Assembly: GCA_032622095.1 (NCBI GenBank)
Contig: CP136063.1
Coordinates: 218,815,982-218,879,981 of the forward strand
DNA: 64,000 bases
Direction of reading: 5' to 3'
Origin: Siphonodentalium dalli
Lineage: Eukaryota; Mollusca; Scaphopoda; Gadilida; Siphonodentaliidae
Positions 1 to 10,249 of the stretch are shown one piece after another. The notes under the pieces are model-generated. The model ran no database searches. It had not been told where the DNA came from and was given only the letters and a program-made list of their open reading frames with translations. The position numbers were made by a program, and so were the translations under genes. Position 1 is the first letter of the stretch; the number at the start of each line of letters is the position of its first letter.

Positions 1-2030
1 AGGCTCAAATTATATAGACATAATAGTGCGTAGGCTCAAATTATATAGGCATAATAGTGCGTAGGCTCAAATTATATAGGCATAATAATGCGTAGGCTCA
101 AATTATATAGGCATAATAATGCGTAGGCTCAAATTATATAGGTATGATAATGCGTAGGCTCAAATTATATAGGCATAATAATGCGTAGGCTCAAATTATA
201 TAGGCATAATAATGTGTAGGCTCAAATTATATAGGCATAATAATGCGTTGGCTCAAATTATATAGGCATAATAATGCGTAGGCTCAAATTAAATAGGCAT
301 AATAATGCATAGGCTCAAATTAATTAGGCATAATTATGTGTAGGCTCAAATTATATAGACATAATAATGCGTAGGCTCAAATGAAACTGATCGTTATTCA
401 TCGACATAATAATGCGTAGGCTCAAATGAAACTGATCGTTATTCATCGACATAATTTATACCTTATCCCTACTCACAAAGAAGGTAGACATAATAATGTA
501 GGCTCAAAATATATAGGCATAATAATGCAAAGGCTCAAATCTTATAGGCATAATAATGCATACTAGTAGGCTCAAATTATATAGGCATAATAATGCGTTG
601 GCTCAAATTGTATAGATATAATAATGCCTACGCTCAAATTATATAGGCATAATAATGCATGGGCTCAAATTGTATAGACATAATAATGCGTAGGCTAAAA
701 TTATATAAGCATAATAATGCAGAGGCTCAAATTATATAGGCATAATAATGCGTAGGCTCAAATTATATAGGCATAATAATGCATAGGCTCAAATCATATA
801 GGCATAATAATGCATACGCTCAAATTATATATACATAATAATGCATAGGCTCAAAATATATAGGCATAATAGTGCGTAGGCTCAAATTATATAGGCATAA
901 TAATGCATAGGCTCAAATTATATAGGCATAATAATGCGTAAGCTAAAATTATATATAGGCATAATAATGCATAGGCTCAAATTATATAGGCATAATAATG
1001 CGTAGGGTCAAATTGTATAGACATAATAATGCGTAGGCTAAAATTATATAGGCATAATAATGCAGAGGCTCAAATTATATAGGCATAATAATGCGTAGGC
1101 TCAAATTATATAGGCATAATAATGCATAGGCTCAAATCATATAGGCATAATAATGCATAGGCTCAAATTATAAATACATAATAATGCATAGGCTCAAAAT
1201 ATATAGGCATAATAGTGCGTAGGCTCAAATTATATAGGCATAATAATGCATAGGCTCAAATTATATAGGCATAATAATGCGTAAGCTAAAATTATATATA
1301 GGCATAATAATGCATAGGCTCAAATTATATAGGCATAATAATGCGTAGGGTCAAATTGTATAGACATAATAATGCGTAGGCTCAAATTATATAGGCATAA
1401 TAATGCATAGGCTCAAATTATATAGGCATAATAATGCATAGGCAAAAATTATATAGGCATAATAATGCATAGGCTCAAATCATATAGGCATAATAACGCA
1501 TAGTCTCAAATTATATAGACATAATAGATAATAGTGCGTAGGCTCAAATTATATAGGCATAATAGTGCGTAGGCTCAAATTATATAGGCATAATAGTGCG
1601 TAGGCTCAAATTATATAGGCATAATAATGCGTAGGCTCAAATTATATAGGCATAATAATGCGTAGGCTCAAATTATATAGGCATAATAATGCGTAGGCTC
1701 AAATTATATAGGCATAATAATGCGTAGGCTCAAATTATATAGGCATAATAGTGTGTAGGCTCAAATTATATAGGCATAATAATGCGTTGGCTCAAATTAT
1801 ATAGGCATAATAATGCATAGGCTCAAATTATGTAGGCATAATTATGCGTAGGCTCAAATTATATAGACATAATAATGCGTAGGCTCAAATGAAACTGATC
1901 ATTATTCATCGACATAATAATGCGTAGGCTCAAATGAAACTGATCGTTATTCATCGACATAATAATGCGTAGGCTCAAATGAAACTGATCGTTATTCATC
2001 GACATAATTTATACCTTATCCCTACTCCCA
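1..2030. repeat. 31-bp satellite array
   Basis: About 60 copies of a 31-bp unit (AGGCTCAAATTATATAGGCA then TAATAATGCGT) run from the window edge to about 2030 with point changes and occasional length variants. A higher-order repeat of a few hundred bp is visible: the block near 660-980 is nearly repeated near 1010-1300. The last units acquire a variant (AATGAAACTGATCGTTATTC). The array continues beyond the window. Confidence 0.95.
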
Positions 2031-2745
2031 AAGAAGGTAGACATAATAATGTGGAGGATCAAATGAAACTGATCGTTGAATTGAACACTAACCCTGTTGT
2101 TTCCACAAGATGTCCCTCTCGCTGCGTCTACTGCACGGCACCGACCGGTGTCTCCTACACTGCACCACATTTTCCAACAGAGTGCATCGCCTGTTCCAAA
2201 ACCCTGTAAATTATATTAAAATGAGACAAAATAAAGACATTGACTGTTTCAAAACCCTGTAAATTATATTAAAATGAGACAAAATAAAGATATCGCCTGT
2301 TCCAAATTCCTGTAAATTATATTAAAATGAAACAAATAAAGACATCGACTGTTCCAAAATCCTGTAAATTATATTAAAGTGAGACAAATAAAGACATTGA
2401 CAGTTCCAAAATCCTGTAAATTATATTAAAGTGAGACAAATAAAGACATCGCCTGTTCCAAAATCCTGCAAATTATATTAAAGTGAGACAAATAAAGACA
2501 TCGCCTGTTCCAAAATCCTGTAAATTATATTACAGTGAGACAAATAAAGACATCGCCTGTTCCAAAACCCTGTAAATTATATTAAAGTGAGACATGTCTG
2601 ACCGCACTAAATATTAATTGGAAAATCAAACAATGGGAAATATTTCTACCTACTTTTTATGGTAAGAAATTTCCATTAGTTGAAATCTTGTCCCAAGTAG
2701 TTTACCACCCACCACCCATTTACTTGATTTCTGAATTACTCGTTG
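1880..2745 (+). repeat. Dispersed repeat, copy A (satellite-bearing)
   Basis: This stretch matches 6320-6780 through the variant satellite units, the GTTTCCACAAGATGTCCCTC region, the TAAATTATATT units and the tail ending near CCACCCATTTAC. Here both internal tandem repeats are expanded, whereas copy B has about one unit of each. Together with 2755-2965 it forms the left part of a segmental duplication around the cysteine-rich exon. Confidence 0.85.
2190..2600. repeat. 53-bp tandem array
   Basis: About eight units of roughly 53 bp (TGTTCCAAAACCCTGTAAAT then a TATATTAAA...GAGACAAATAAAGACAT segment). The related locus at 6610-6650 has a single unit, so this array expanded locally. Confidence 0.9.
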
Positions 2746-2754
2746 ACGAGTAGT

Positions 2755-2965
2755 TCCATTATTATTATAGTAAAATTATGAATACTTCTGAACTTGTATT
2801 CGCTTTGAGTCTCTCTGTCGGCAACTTTTATTAAATGACGATGCCACCAGATGATTGACATATTATATACTTGAATATAACTGAATGGGAGAATCCATTT
2901 AGTATCTAAATGTTAAAACAGCACTCACCGTGCAAACATATGAAGCCACGCCTATGGCTTCAGTG
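2755..2965 (-). repeat. Segmental duplicate of 9600-9830, including the cysteine-rich exon end
   Basis: From ATTATGAATACTTCTGAACT to the LPGQLYD coding part, this stretch and 9600-9830 match closely through intron, donor and exon. Homology stops at CTTCCGGGTCAG on the exon's 5' side, where one exon continues into the Thr/Pro linker and the other into the catalytic domain. Confidence 0.88.
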
Positions 2966-3269
2966 CACTGTTCCCTAGCATCATAAAGCTGACCCGGAAG
3001 CTGGGTGGTTGTTGTTGATCCTGTTGTTGGTGTTTTTGTTGTTCTTGTTGTTGGCGTCGTCGTTGTTGTTGGTGTTGGTGGATGTGGTGTTGGTGTTGGT
3101 GTTGTCGTTCTCATTGGCGTTGCTGTTGATGGTCTATTCGGGTCACACGCCGCACAACATCGTTTTCGGTAAAAACTGCTACGACACCTTGACGTACTCC
3201 GTCCTACCTCCTCGCATGTCGGTCCGTCACTAAACAATTTACCGACCTGGTCACCATACGGGCAGCTCT
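2929..3269 (-). CDS. Protease exon: PLAC-like module, Thr/Pro linker, second cysteine-rich start
   Basis: A 341-nt exon (2 + 113 codons), acceptor TTTTCAG, donor CACG|GTGAGTG. Residues 2-41 form a six-cysteine module with spacing C-x15-C-x9-C-x8-CC-x2-C and the sequence FYRKRCCAAC, which resembles the PLAC domain of ADAMTS-family proteins; a ShK-like fold is an alternative. Residues 42-89 are almost pure Thr and Pro, a likely O-glycosylated spacer. Residues 90-113 repeat the cysteine-rich start (LPGQLYDAREQC...SYVCT), so the protein seems to carry a second cysteine-rich module. The downstream exon lies outside the window or in the satellite. Tandem copies of this exon's acceptor lie upstream in the intron. 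Confidence 0.85.
3005..3130 (-). repeat. Coding triplet-like repeat for Thr/Pro linker
   Basis: Within the exon the plus strand is a run of GTT, GTG and GGT triplets, which read on the minus strand as Thr and Pro codons. The tract length can change in multiples of three without breaking the frame, so it is a likely site of length polymorphism in the linker. The opposite strand gives a leucine/valine-rich open frame (3009-3233), which is an artefact of this composition. Confidence 0.8.
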
Positions 3270-3640
3270 CTGAAAATAAGATGGACGCATTATAAATACA
3301 TGCATAACAATTTACCGAGCTGGTCACCGAATGGGCAGCTTTCTGAAAATAAGCTGGACCCATTATAAATAAATGTATAACAATATACCGACCTGGTCAC
3401 CATACGGGCAGCTCTCTGAAAATAAGATGGACCCACTATAAATACATGTATAACAATATACCGAGCTGGTCACCATACGGGCAGCTCTCTGAAAATAAGA
3501 TGGACCCACTATAAATACATGTATAACAATATACCGAGCTGGTCACCATACGGGCAGCTCTCTGAAAATAAGAAGGACCCACTATAAATACATGTATAAC
3601 AATATACCGAGCTGGTCGCAAATGCAAGTGCACATCACAT
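3241..3640 (-). repeat. 73-bp tandem array containing the exon's splice acceptor
   Basis: Units start at 3241, 3314, 3387, 3460, 3533 and 3606 (the last partial), a strict 73-bp spacing. Each of the first five carries, on the minus strand, the acceptor TTTTCAG followed by the exon start encoding SCPYGDQ. The unit at 3241 holds the real 5' end of the 3269-2929 exon; the others lie upstream in the intron. Two units (3241, 3387) read CAGGTCGG after the exon piece, a possible donor; the others read CAGCTCGG. As 73 is not a multiple of three, using two units together would change frame. Confidence 0.9.
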
Positions 3641-4126
3641 AATCCCATTATGGTACTCATTCTTTAACGTCACTTCTGAGAGTTTATGTTACCATTTCTT
3701 GTACCGTATAAGATTAATTTACTGTATAAGGTAATGTTCACCCAGAAAGAACATATACAATTGATTGATTCACTTTATTGCTTCGGGATAACAATCGACG
3801 TTTCAAACTCTACCCTGGAAAGATTGAAACGACCCGGCGTTGTTGCCATACGCTATTTATATTCCCGACTAGATTATTCGGTTTCAATATGTATCCATTG
3901 TAAGTTGCTATACATATAACAATAGATTAATCGGATAAGGTCCAAGCATACAATATATTGTGTGTATTATAACATTCATGATGCTAATACATATATATCC
4001 ATGTCCGCCTCCGGTTCTCATGGTTTTACGTCAAATGTAGTGATGGGCAAATAAATTTTAGATTGATATTGTGTATATGATTATCCACTCAATCATGGTT
4101 ATAGTGTGTCTGACATTTGCATAATG

Positions 4127-4200
4127 ATGTCCCCAGAGGGTGAATTTAGTGACGCTATCCCACATAGCGGCCCAGCATCACCAAATCATCTTCTGGGAAT
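4127..4200. repeat. Dispersed GAGGTCCCCAGAGGG-type repeat
   Basis: GTCCCCAGAGGGTGAATTTA and a following GCGGCCCAGC segment recur at 4373-4425 (decayed) and 21508-21600, where the unit ends with CTTCTGGAGACCTCAT, complementary to its start. Probably a small hairpin-ended element. Confidence 0.6.
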
Positions 4201-4841
4201 TATCTATAGTCTCAAATTAACATTGTATTTAGTTACTCTTTCCCTTCTGTTCAGTTTCTATATGCCCCTAATTTGCAGAAGATAAAATGAATAATCGAGA
4301 TCACTAATGTGTGACCATCACCAAATTCAATCTGATCCTAGGTCTCCCTTAACAGTTGAGGCCTACGCAGAATGAGGTTCACAGAGGGTGAATTTGATTA
4401 CGCTAGCCCGCTATGTAGTACGGTAGTTATATTCCCGAGCAGATGATTCGGTTTCCAAAATGACGATTCAATGCAAATCGTTGATATAACAAGTAAATAA
4501 GCATTATGATGTACAACTGTAAATTGTTGTGAATTATAGAAGGGACATGTTAAACTCCATTGGAACGTTAGTGGTGTGTTTCAGTTGCTAACCCTTATTT
4601 TACTAAATAATCATTGACGAGTAGTTCCCTTATGTAATGCTCAGATAATAAATTTGACATGTGTTGAACATATCATCTGAACATTTCCCACTAGTGAATA
4701 GGAATCCTTATGCACTTGTATTCTCTATTTGTCTACATGTCATCTGCTTTTGTTTCCCGAACAAGCCTCCACATGAATACCATATCATAACTATGTATAT
4801 AATTTAAAGTAATGGGATAAAGGTCCAAATTAACCACTTAC

Positions 4842-4893
4842 CGTCAAGTTGCGGTGCATGGGGATCAGACACACAGCTTCCTTCAATACACCA
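4842..4893 (-). CDS. Protease exon: cysteine-rich module end
   Basis: A 52-nt exon with acceptor TCATTACAG and donor GACG|GTAAGTGG. It encodes WCIEGSCVSDPHAPQLD. The W-C-x-x-G-x-C motif ends the ADAMTS cysteine-rich domain in many members. It ends one base into a codon; that G plus AG from the 3269 exon gives Glu and keeps the frame into the six-cysteine module. Being short, it rests on motif, sites and phase together. A decayed copy of this exon lies 215 bp away at 5108-5155. Confidence 0.75.
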
Positions 4894-5107
4894 CTGTAAT
4901 GACAAAAGAATATTAAATTGTTTATATAGTAGAGTTATCTAGAATAATGTGTGAACGAACTATTGTGTCACTGAAAACAAAATTGCCCCCAATTTGGTTG
5001 CTGCCAAAAATCTAATACGTCAGAGTATAATTCTGATGCTTGTAGCTCTGAAGAAAACAATAATTATGTAACATGGTTCGAAAGGCGCTACGAGAGGCTT
5101 ATATAGT

Positions 5108-5155
5108 TCAGGTACATGGGGACATAAAACACAGCTGCATTCAATGCAACACTGG
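5108..5155 (-). pseudogene. Decayed duplicate of the WCIEGSC exon
   Basis: After a CATTCCAG acceptor the minus strand reads CCIECSCVLCPHVPE, matching WCIEGSCVSDPHAPQLD in spacing. The frame is open, but the donor is lost (no GT follows). The flanking intron also matches 4895-5060, so the exon came with a local tandem duplication. It is probably not spliced. Confidence 0.6.
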
Positions 5156-5204
5156 AATGACAAGCGTATATTCATTTGTTTACAAATATAGTAGTGTTTT
5201 ATAT

Positions 5205-5750
5205 AATAACTAGCAGGTTAGCCCGCCACTGGCGGCAATCGTCCCATGGCTTTGTTCGAAACATGACATTTTGTTTTTCAATGAGTTAATTATGCCTTTT
5301 TAATCAAGAGAAATGATGGTCTCACCATGGACCAACAACAATTCAAGTAGGCTACAACTTTAGGGAAGTTTTCCCCACACCAATTCAATTTCCTGAGTAA
5401 CTGGGTTTGTATATTCCTGCCTATACATTCATTCATCTAATAGTTTCTTAATCCATTAATTATCGTTGTTCATTGATTCTTTAATTGAACTGAGTGGTCA
5501 GAATACAAAACTTAAAACGCGAGGAGACACATGAGATAATCAAAGAGTTAATTATGCCTTTTTAATCAAGAGAAATGATGGTCTCACCATGGACCAACAA
5601 CAATTCAAGTAGGCTACAACATTTGGGAATTTTTCCCCACACCAATTGAATTTCCTGAGTAACTGGGTTTGTATTTTCCTGTCTATACATTCATTCATTC
5701 ATCTAAGAGTTTCTTAATCCATTAAGTATCGTTGTTCATTGATTGTTTTA
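5205..5750. repeat. Insert with GCCACTGGCGG end and 263-bp tandem duplication
   Basis: Starts near AGGTTAGCCCGCCACTGGCG and contains two units of about 263 bp (5284-5546 and 5547-5745), each beginning GTTAATTATGCC. Its start matches, inverted, the sequence at 31555-31630 (CCCGCCAGTGGCGGGCTAA). It interrupts the local duplication of 4895-5060. Probably the 3' end of an unclassified retroelement. Confidence 0.6.
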
Positions 5751-6319
5751 TAGAATAATGTGTGAACGAACTATCGTGTCGACGAGAAAAAAGATTCCCA
5801 CAATCAGGTTATTGACAAAAATCGCATATGCATGTAGCTCCGGTACTGTTAGCTCTGCAGAAAGTATATATTCTTTTAATGTGGTTTGTTAATGCACTAG
5901 TTAGAGGTTTATATCCATATAATGTATGCATCATTCACTCCCTAGTATACAATTTTGCTGCTTCCTTTCGTTTGTTCTCAAGTAGAAGTAAAAATTGCAC
6001 ATTTTTCCACATTCGATTTATATCTTTTTTTCAACTTGGTTGAGTATTGTGTTTTTCGTTACGACTTTGTATATATATGGATGCCACAGAAAGATTTATT
6101 CAAGTTATAGAATTTAAAAACGTCAGTTCTAAATTATTCTTCAGCGTTTCTTGTTAGTCTAGTCATAACATGGTAAAATTAAAGAGCTTGAGTCTCACTT
6201 ATGTGCGAACAATTGCTGACACTTTTGTCAACTTTTTGTTACAGTGTGTGAAGGCATTAGATATGTATCTCGTGTAGTTATCGATATATACCATACCCCA
6301 GGTTATTATCCCAGCTACC

Positions 6320-6780
6320 AAATTATATAGGCATAATAATGCGTAGGCTCAAATGAAACTGATCGTTATTCATCGACATAATTATGTGGAGGATCAAATG
6401 AGACTGACCGTTGTTCATCGACATAAGTTATACCTTATCCTTACTCCCAAATTAGGTAGACATAATAAAGTGGAGGATCAAATTTGACTGGCCGTTAAAC
6501 TTAACACTAACCTTGTTGTTTCCACACGACGTCCCTCTCGCTGCTTCTACCGCACGACACCGACCGGTGTCTCCTACACTGCAATACATTTTCAGACAGA
6601 ATTTATCGCCTGTTCCAAAACCCTGTAAATTATATTAAAGTGAGACATGTCTGACCGCACTAAATATTAATTGGAAAATCAAATAATGGGAAATATTTCT
6701 ACCTACTTTTTTGTGGTCAGAAATTTCCATCAGTTGAAATCTTGTCCTAAGTAGTTTACCATCCACCACCCATTTCCCTG
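6320..6780 (+). repeat. Dispersed repeat, copy B
   Basis: Counterpart of 1880-2745, with about one 31-bp unit and one 53-bp unit. It ends at ATTACTCGTT, exactly where the LINE fragment begins, while copy A continues ACTCGTTGACGAGTAG. Copy A therefore preserves the empty target site. Confidence 0.85.
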
Positions 6781-6789
6781 ATTGGTTAA

Positions 6790-8300
6790 TTACTCGTTAT
6801 ACTCGTCTGAACAAAAGGAAGGCAATGGGATAATATTTGATATCAAACGAGCATATCATAATTTTACAGTGCTCCTACAATTGCTCCTTACTTATGTTCT
6901 TTATTTTCTAACATGCTCAAGAGGTCATATATTCCCAGTGCAGCAAAGAGAGGAATGGTGGTTTCCCTCCACAAAGGTGGCTCCAAACCCAAGCACGGTT
7001 TCAACAGTTATCGCCCAATACAAATTATGCCCGTTCTCTATAACATGTTTGAGAAGAACATACAGCTTCGCATCGAGTCATATGCACCGATCTTAATTTC
7101 CGTTAACCCATTAAAACACGGGTTTCAAAAGGGCGTTAGCAGCATGACAACTTCTTACCTACTACAGGAATGCATCTCGTATACCAGAGCTAGTAAAAGC
7201 AAACTCTTTTCTTGCCTACTTGACGTGCAAAAAGCATTCGATTCCGTGTGGATCGATGGTCTCCTCTTTAAGTTATACCAGCGTGGTTTCAATAATACAA
7301 TCTGGTGTACGTTAGATGCACTCCTGTCTGGCATAAAATGTTTTGTACGCCATAATGACTCATACTCAAATTGGTTTGAAATCTTCCAAAGGACGAGACA
7401 ATGTCGTATTCTCTCACCAATAGTTTACATGATTTTCATCGATGAATTAATATCGGACCTCCAAAACTCCCACAAAGGCTTGGTCTTAGAGAACATCAAC
7501 TGCGGATCGCCAGTGCAGGCGGAAGGCATGATATTACTATCCCTTACCGGCACCGGCTTGTCCAGTCTCGTTAAAATATGTCTAAATTATAGCCACAAAT
7601 GGAGGTACATTTACAATTCGACAAAGTCTTGTATTATCGTATTCAACGAGACGAAAATAGATTATGAGAACAGTCCTAGGGCATGGAATCTTTGAAAACT
7701 GCCCTATCAATGAGGTTACATCGACAACTCATTTAGGTATTCACCTCGATAAATATGACTTAAATTCTTCAATTTCACTAAACATATGTCAAAAACTGAA
7801 AGGCACATCTTCTCCTTAACGAATGCCGGCATATACGCTGGTGGGATAACGCCTCTGAGTTGTCATAAAATATATAATTCAGTAGTGCTGCCAAGAGCTC
7901 TGTATGGTAGCGAACTACTTTGGGCGCCTCAAAAGCTATTAATCTTCAGTTAGAAAAGGCTCACCGCTTTCGCCTTAAACATATGCAAGGCTTGCCTACC
8001 CAAACTAGAACAGCTAATGCACAGGGTGTACTTGGAAGCAGCTGTCTGAACTCTTACATTGATAGGCGAAAACTTAGTCTCTTTGCCACACTGTGTATAT
8101 TGAGTCACATACAAACCGGGAAACACATTTGTATTCTAAGATTACACCGTTATATGCTGGACGCAGATCATAATCCAAATTATTTCATAAATGAGATATT
8201 TGACATTCTTATTAATACAACATGATAGATCATCTCAAGAATTTTGTCGAGGAAAGCATATTCCCATCAAAACACTCTTGGAGAATGATCGTCCGTTTAT
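6790..8300 (+). pseudogene. Truncated dead non-LTR retrotransposon (reverse transcriptase)
   Basis: A 260-codon frame at 6913-7695 carries reverse transcriptase blocks: MVVSLHKGGSKP, SYRPIQIMPV, the palm motif CLLDVQKAFDSVW, and CRILSPIVYMIFIDELI (normally R-Q-G-x-x-L-S-P). The second catalytic motif (F/Y-A-D-D) is missing at VQAEGMILLS, so it is inactive. A second frame (7920-8225) gives the C-terminal region. The 5' end is truncated, as is usual for LINE insertions. It interrupts the duplicated segment in the protease intron. Confidence 0.88.
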
Positions 8301-8555
8301 CTGTAAGATATAGTACACTGGCATAATGTGTATATTATAACGAGTACGATTCATGTGTTCGGTGAGAGAGAGACAGAGAGTGAGAAAGAAAGGGAATGAG
8401 TATCAGTTTGTTCATTACTTGTTTGTGATGTAATTTGATCATGAAATGTATACCATCTTGTCAATATGTTGACATTCATGTGTCTACGTTTCCTAAGTAT
8501 ATTCGTTTGTGTTAAATAACTCTTAATTTATGGAGGACAATTGAAGATATATATA

Positions 8556-9593
8556 TGTTACAGTCAATATATAAACTCAGTCATTTGGCCAAATGCCTAA
8601 AATTTTCAGTCATTTGGTGAAATGCCTGTGACCGCCAGTCATTTGGCCAAATGCCTAAAATGTTCAGTCATTTGGCCAGATGACTGAAATTCACTGCCCT
8701 GAATTTGACAGATTGCCTAAATGGTAATTTTATTTGTAGTCAATATGTAAAATTGGCCAAATGACTAAATTTTATTTTAGTCATTATGTCAAATTAGCCA
8801 AATGACTGAAAATCACTGACCTGAATTTGACAATTTGCCTTATTGGTAATTGTATTTTTAGTCAATATGTCAAATTATGTATAATCATTACTTGTTTTGT
8901 TTTGTTGATGAACGAAGTATCACACAAATTGACTACTTGATTATTATTAAATACAGTTCAGTCATTGTTGTGTTATGTTGTGTTGCTGATTGGACTCTTG
9001 GCATTAAATTTGTCCAGTTTCGTAAGAACTCGAGACAATGGACAATATACCATAGGTTGCCCTTCGGGTATTCCGACACCAGTTTGATTTATGTCCCCAT
9101 CGGCTTCTGAGTGAATCAGACATCAACAGTGATAGTAGTGTGTCCCTTCGACAAGCCAACAAAAAGGAGTCTCAACACGGTGGTCAGGGTTTCGTGAAGT
9201 GCAATTGCAATGGACCTAAGAGATGTAAGAGTAAGCGATGTGCTTGTTTCAAGAATAATGTTTTATGCAATAGTAGATGTCATAACAGTGTCAATTGTTC
9301 TAATAAATGATATTATTATGTGTTATAAATTTTGTGTTGCATGTTTTGATTATTCATTTTTGTTACAATAAACCTAAATAAATATGAAATAATGTTCAGT
9401 TATTTAAAAAAAAACCATACATACTCTTCAGTCATTTGGCCAAATGACTGGTGGTCAATGTCAGTCATCTGGCCAAATGACTGAAAATTTTAGGCATTTT
9501 GGCCAAATGACTGGCGGTCACAGGCATTTCACCAAATGACTGAAAATTTTAGGCATTTGGCCAAATGACTGATTTGACATATTGACTGTAACA
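8556..9593 (+). mobile_element. Ginger-like DNA transposon, internally deleted
   Basis: Terminal inverted repeats of about 150 bp, starting TGTTACAGTCAATAT and ending in its complement, are flanked by TATA on both sides (8552-8555 and 9594-9597). Each TIR holds several copies of the palindrome AGTCATTTGGCCAAATG. TGTTA...TAACA ends and a 4-bp target duplication fit Ginger elements. The interior keeps only the C-terminal end of the transposase (see 9056-9310). Confidence 0.85.
9056..9310 (+). pseudogene. CXC-type zinc-binding tail of transposase
   Basis: This frame ends with KCNCNGPKRCKSKRCAC, then LCNSRCHNSVNCSNK and a stop. The C-x-C...C-x4-C-x-C...C-x3-C pattern is the cysteine-rich tail found at the C-terminus of Ginger and related integrase-type transposases. 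No integrase core D-D-E is present. The frame upstream (8877-9110) is a different one and does not resemble a known domain. Confidence 0.75.
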
Positions 9594-9760
9594 TATATAT
9601 ATAATACAATTATGAATACTTCTGAACTTGTATTCACTTTTCGTATCTCTGTCGGCAACTTTTATTACATGAAGATGCCACCAGATGATTGACAGATTAT
9701 ATACTTGTATAACTGAATGGGAGAATCCATTTAGTATATAAATGGTTAAACAGCACTCAC

Positions 9761-9905
9761 CGTGCAAACAGATGAAGCCACGCCTATGGCTTGGGTGCAT
9801 TGTTCCCTAACATCGTAAAGCTGACCCGGAAGGTTATCGATGTGACTTTCGAATTCAGTTTGATTTCCATGTGCAGCTTCATTTCCCAGACAATTGTATG
9901 TTGTG
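9761..9905 (-). CDS. Protease exon: end of catalytic domain and cysteine-rich module start
   Basis: A 145-nt exon, acceptor AACATTTCAG, donor CACG|GTGAGTG. It begins TTYNCLGNEA, the terminal cysteine-leucine of the catalytic domain, and after a short linker reads LPGQLYDVREQC followed by AIGVASSVCT. The L-P-G-x-x-Y-[DS]-x-x-x-Q-C signature is the hallmark of the ADAMTS cysteine-rich region. The final 24 residues match the end of the 3269-2929 exon at 21 positions, and the flanking intron is also shared, so one is a recent duplicate of the other. It ends on a whole codon and could splice directly to 4893, although families usually have more cysteine-rich sequence in between. Confidence 0.9.
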
Positions 9906-9946
9906 CTGAAATGTTAAACACATCATAACGGATAACACAAAATAAA

Positions 9947-10228
9947 GGGTAAACGTACACTAAGTTACAATTGAAAGGGTAAGCACAAAATAAGCTACAA
10001 TATATATTGCGTAGACCATCAGAGGTAAACACAAAATAAATTACAATATCTATTGCGTAGACCATCAGGGGTAAACACAAAATAAGTTACCATATATATT
10101 GGCAAGACCAGAAATGGTAAACACTAAATGAGTTACATATCTATTGGCTAGAGCAGAAAGAATAAACACAAAATAATTTACCATATCAATTGACTAGACC
10201 AGAAAGAGTACACACAAACTATGTTACC
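9947..10228. repeat. 46-bp tandem repeat
   Basis: About six units of GGTAAACACAAAATAAGTTA followed by a variable segment ending CTAGACCAGAAA. They lie just upstream (gene sense) of the acceptor at 9905. Confidence 0.8.
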
Positions 10229-10249
10229 ATTATATATGTTTTCTTTAAC

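Noticed and set aside
1979-2209. 76-codon plus-strand frame across the satellite end
   Set aside because: Made of variant satellite units and a repeated segment; the related locus at 6320-6620 does not keep the frame.
3009-3233. Leu/Val-rich 74-codon plus-strand frame resembling a membrane protein
   Set aside because: It is the complement of the Thr/Pro coding repeat of the protease exon on the minus strand.
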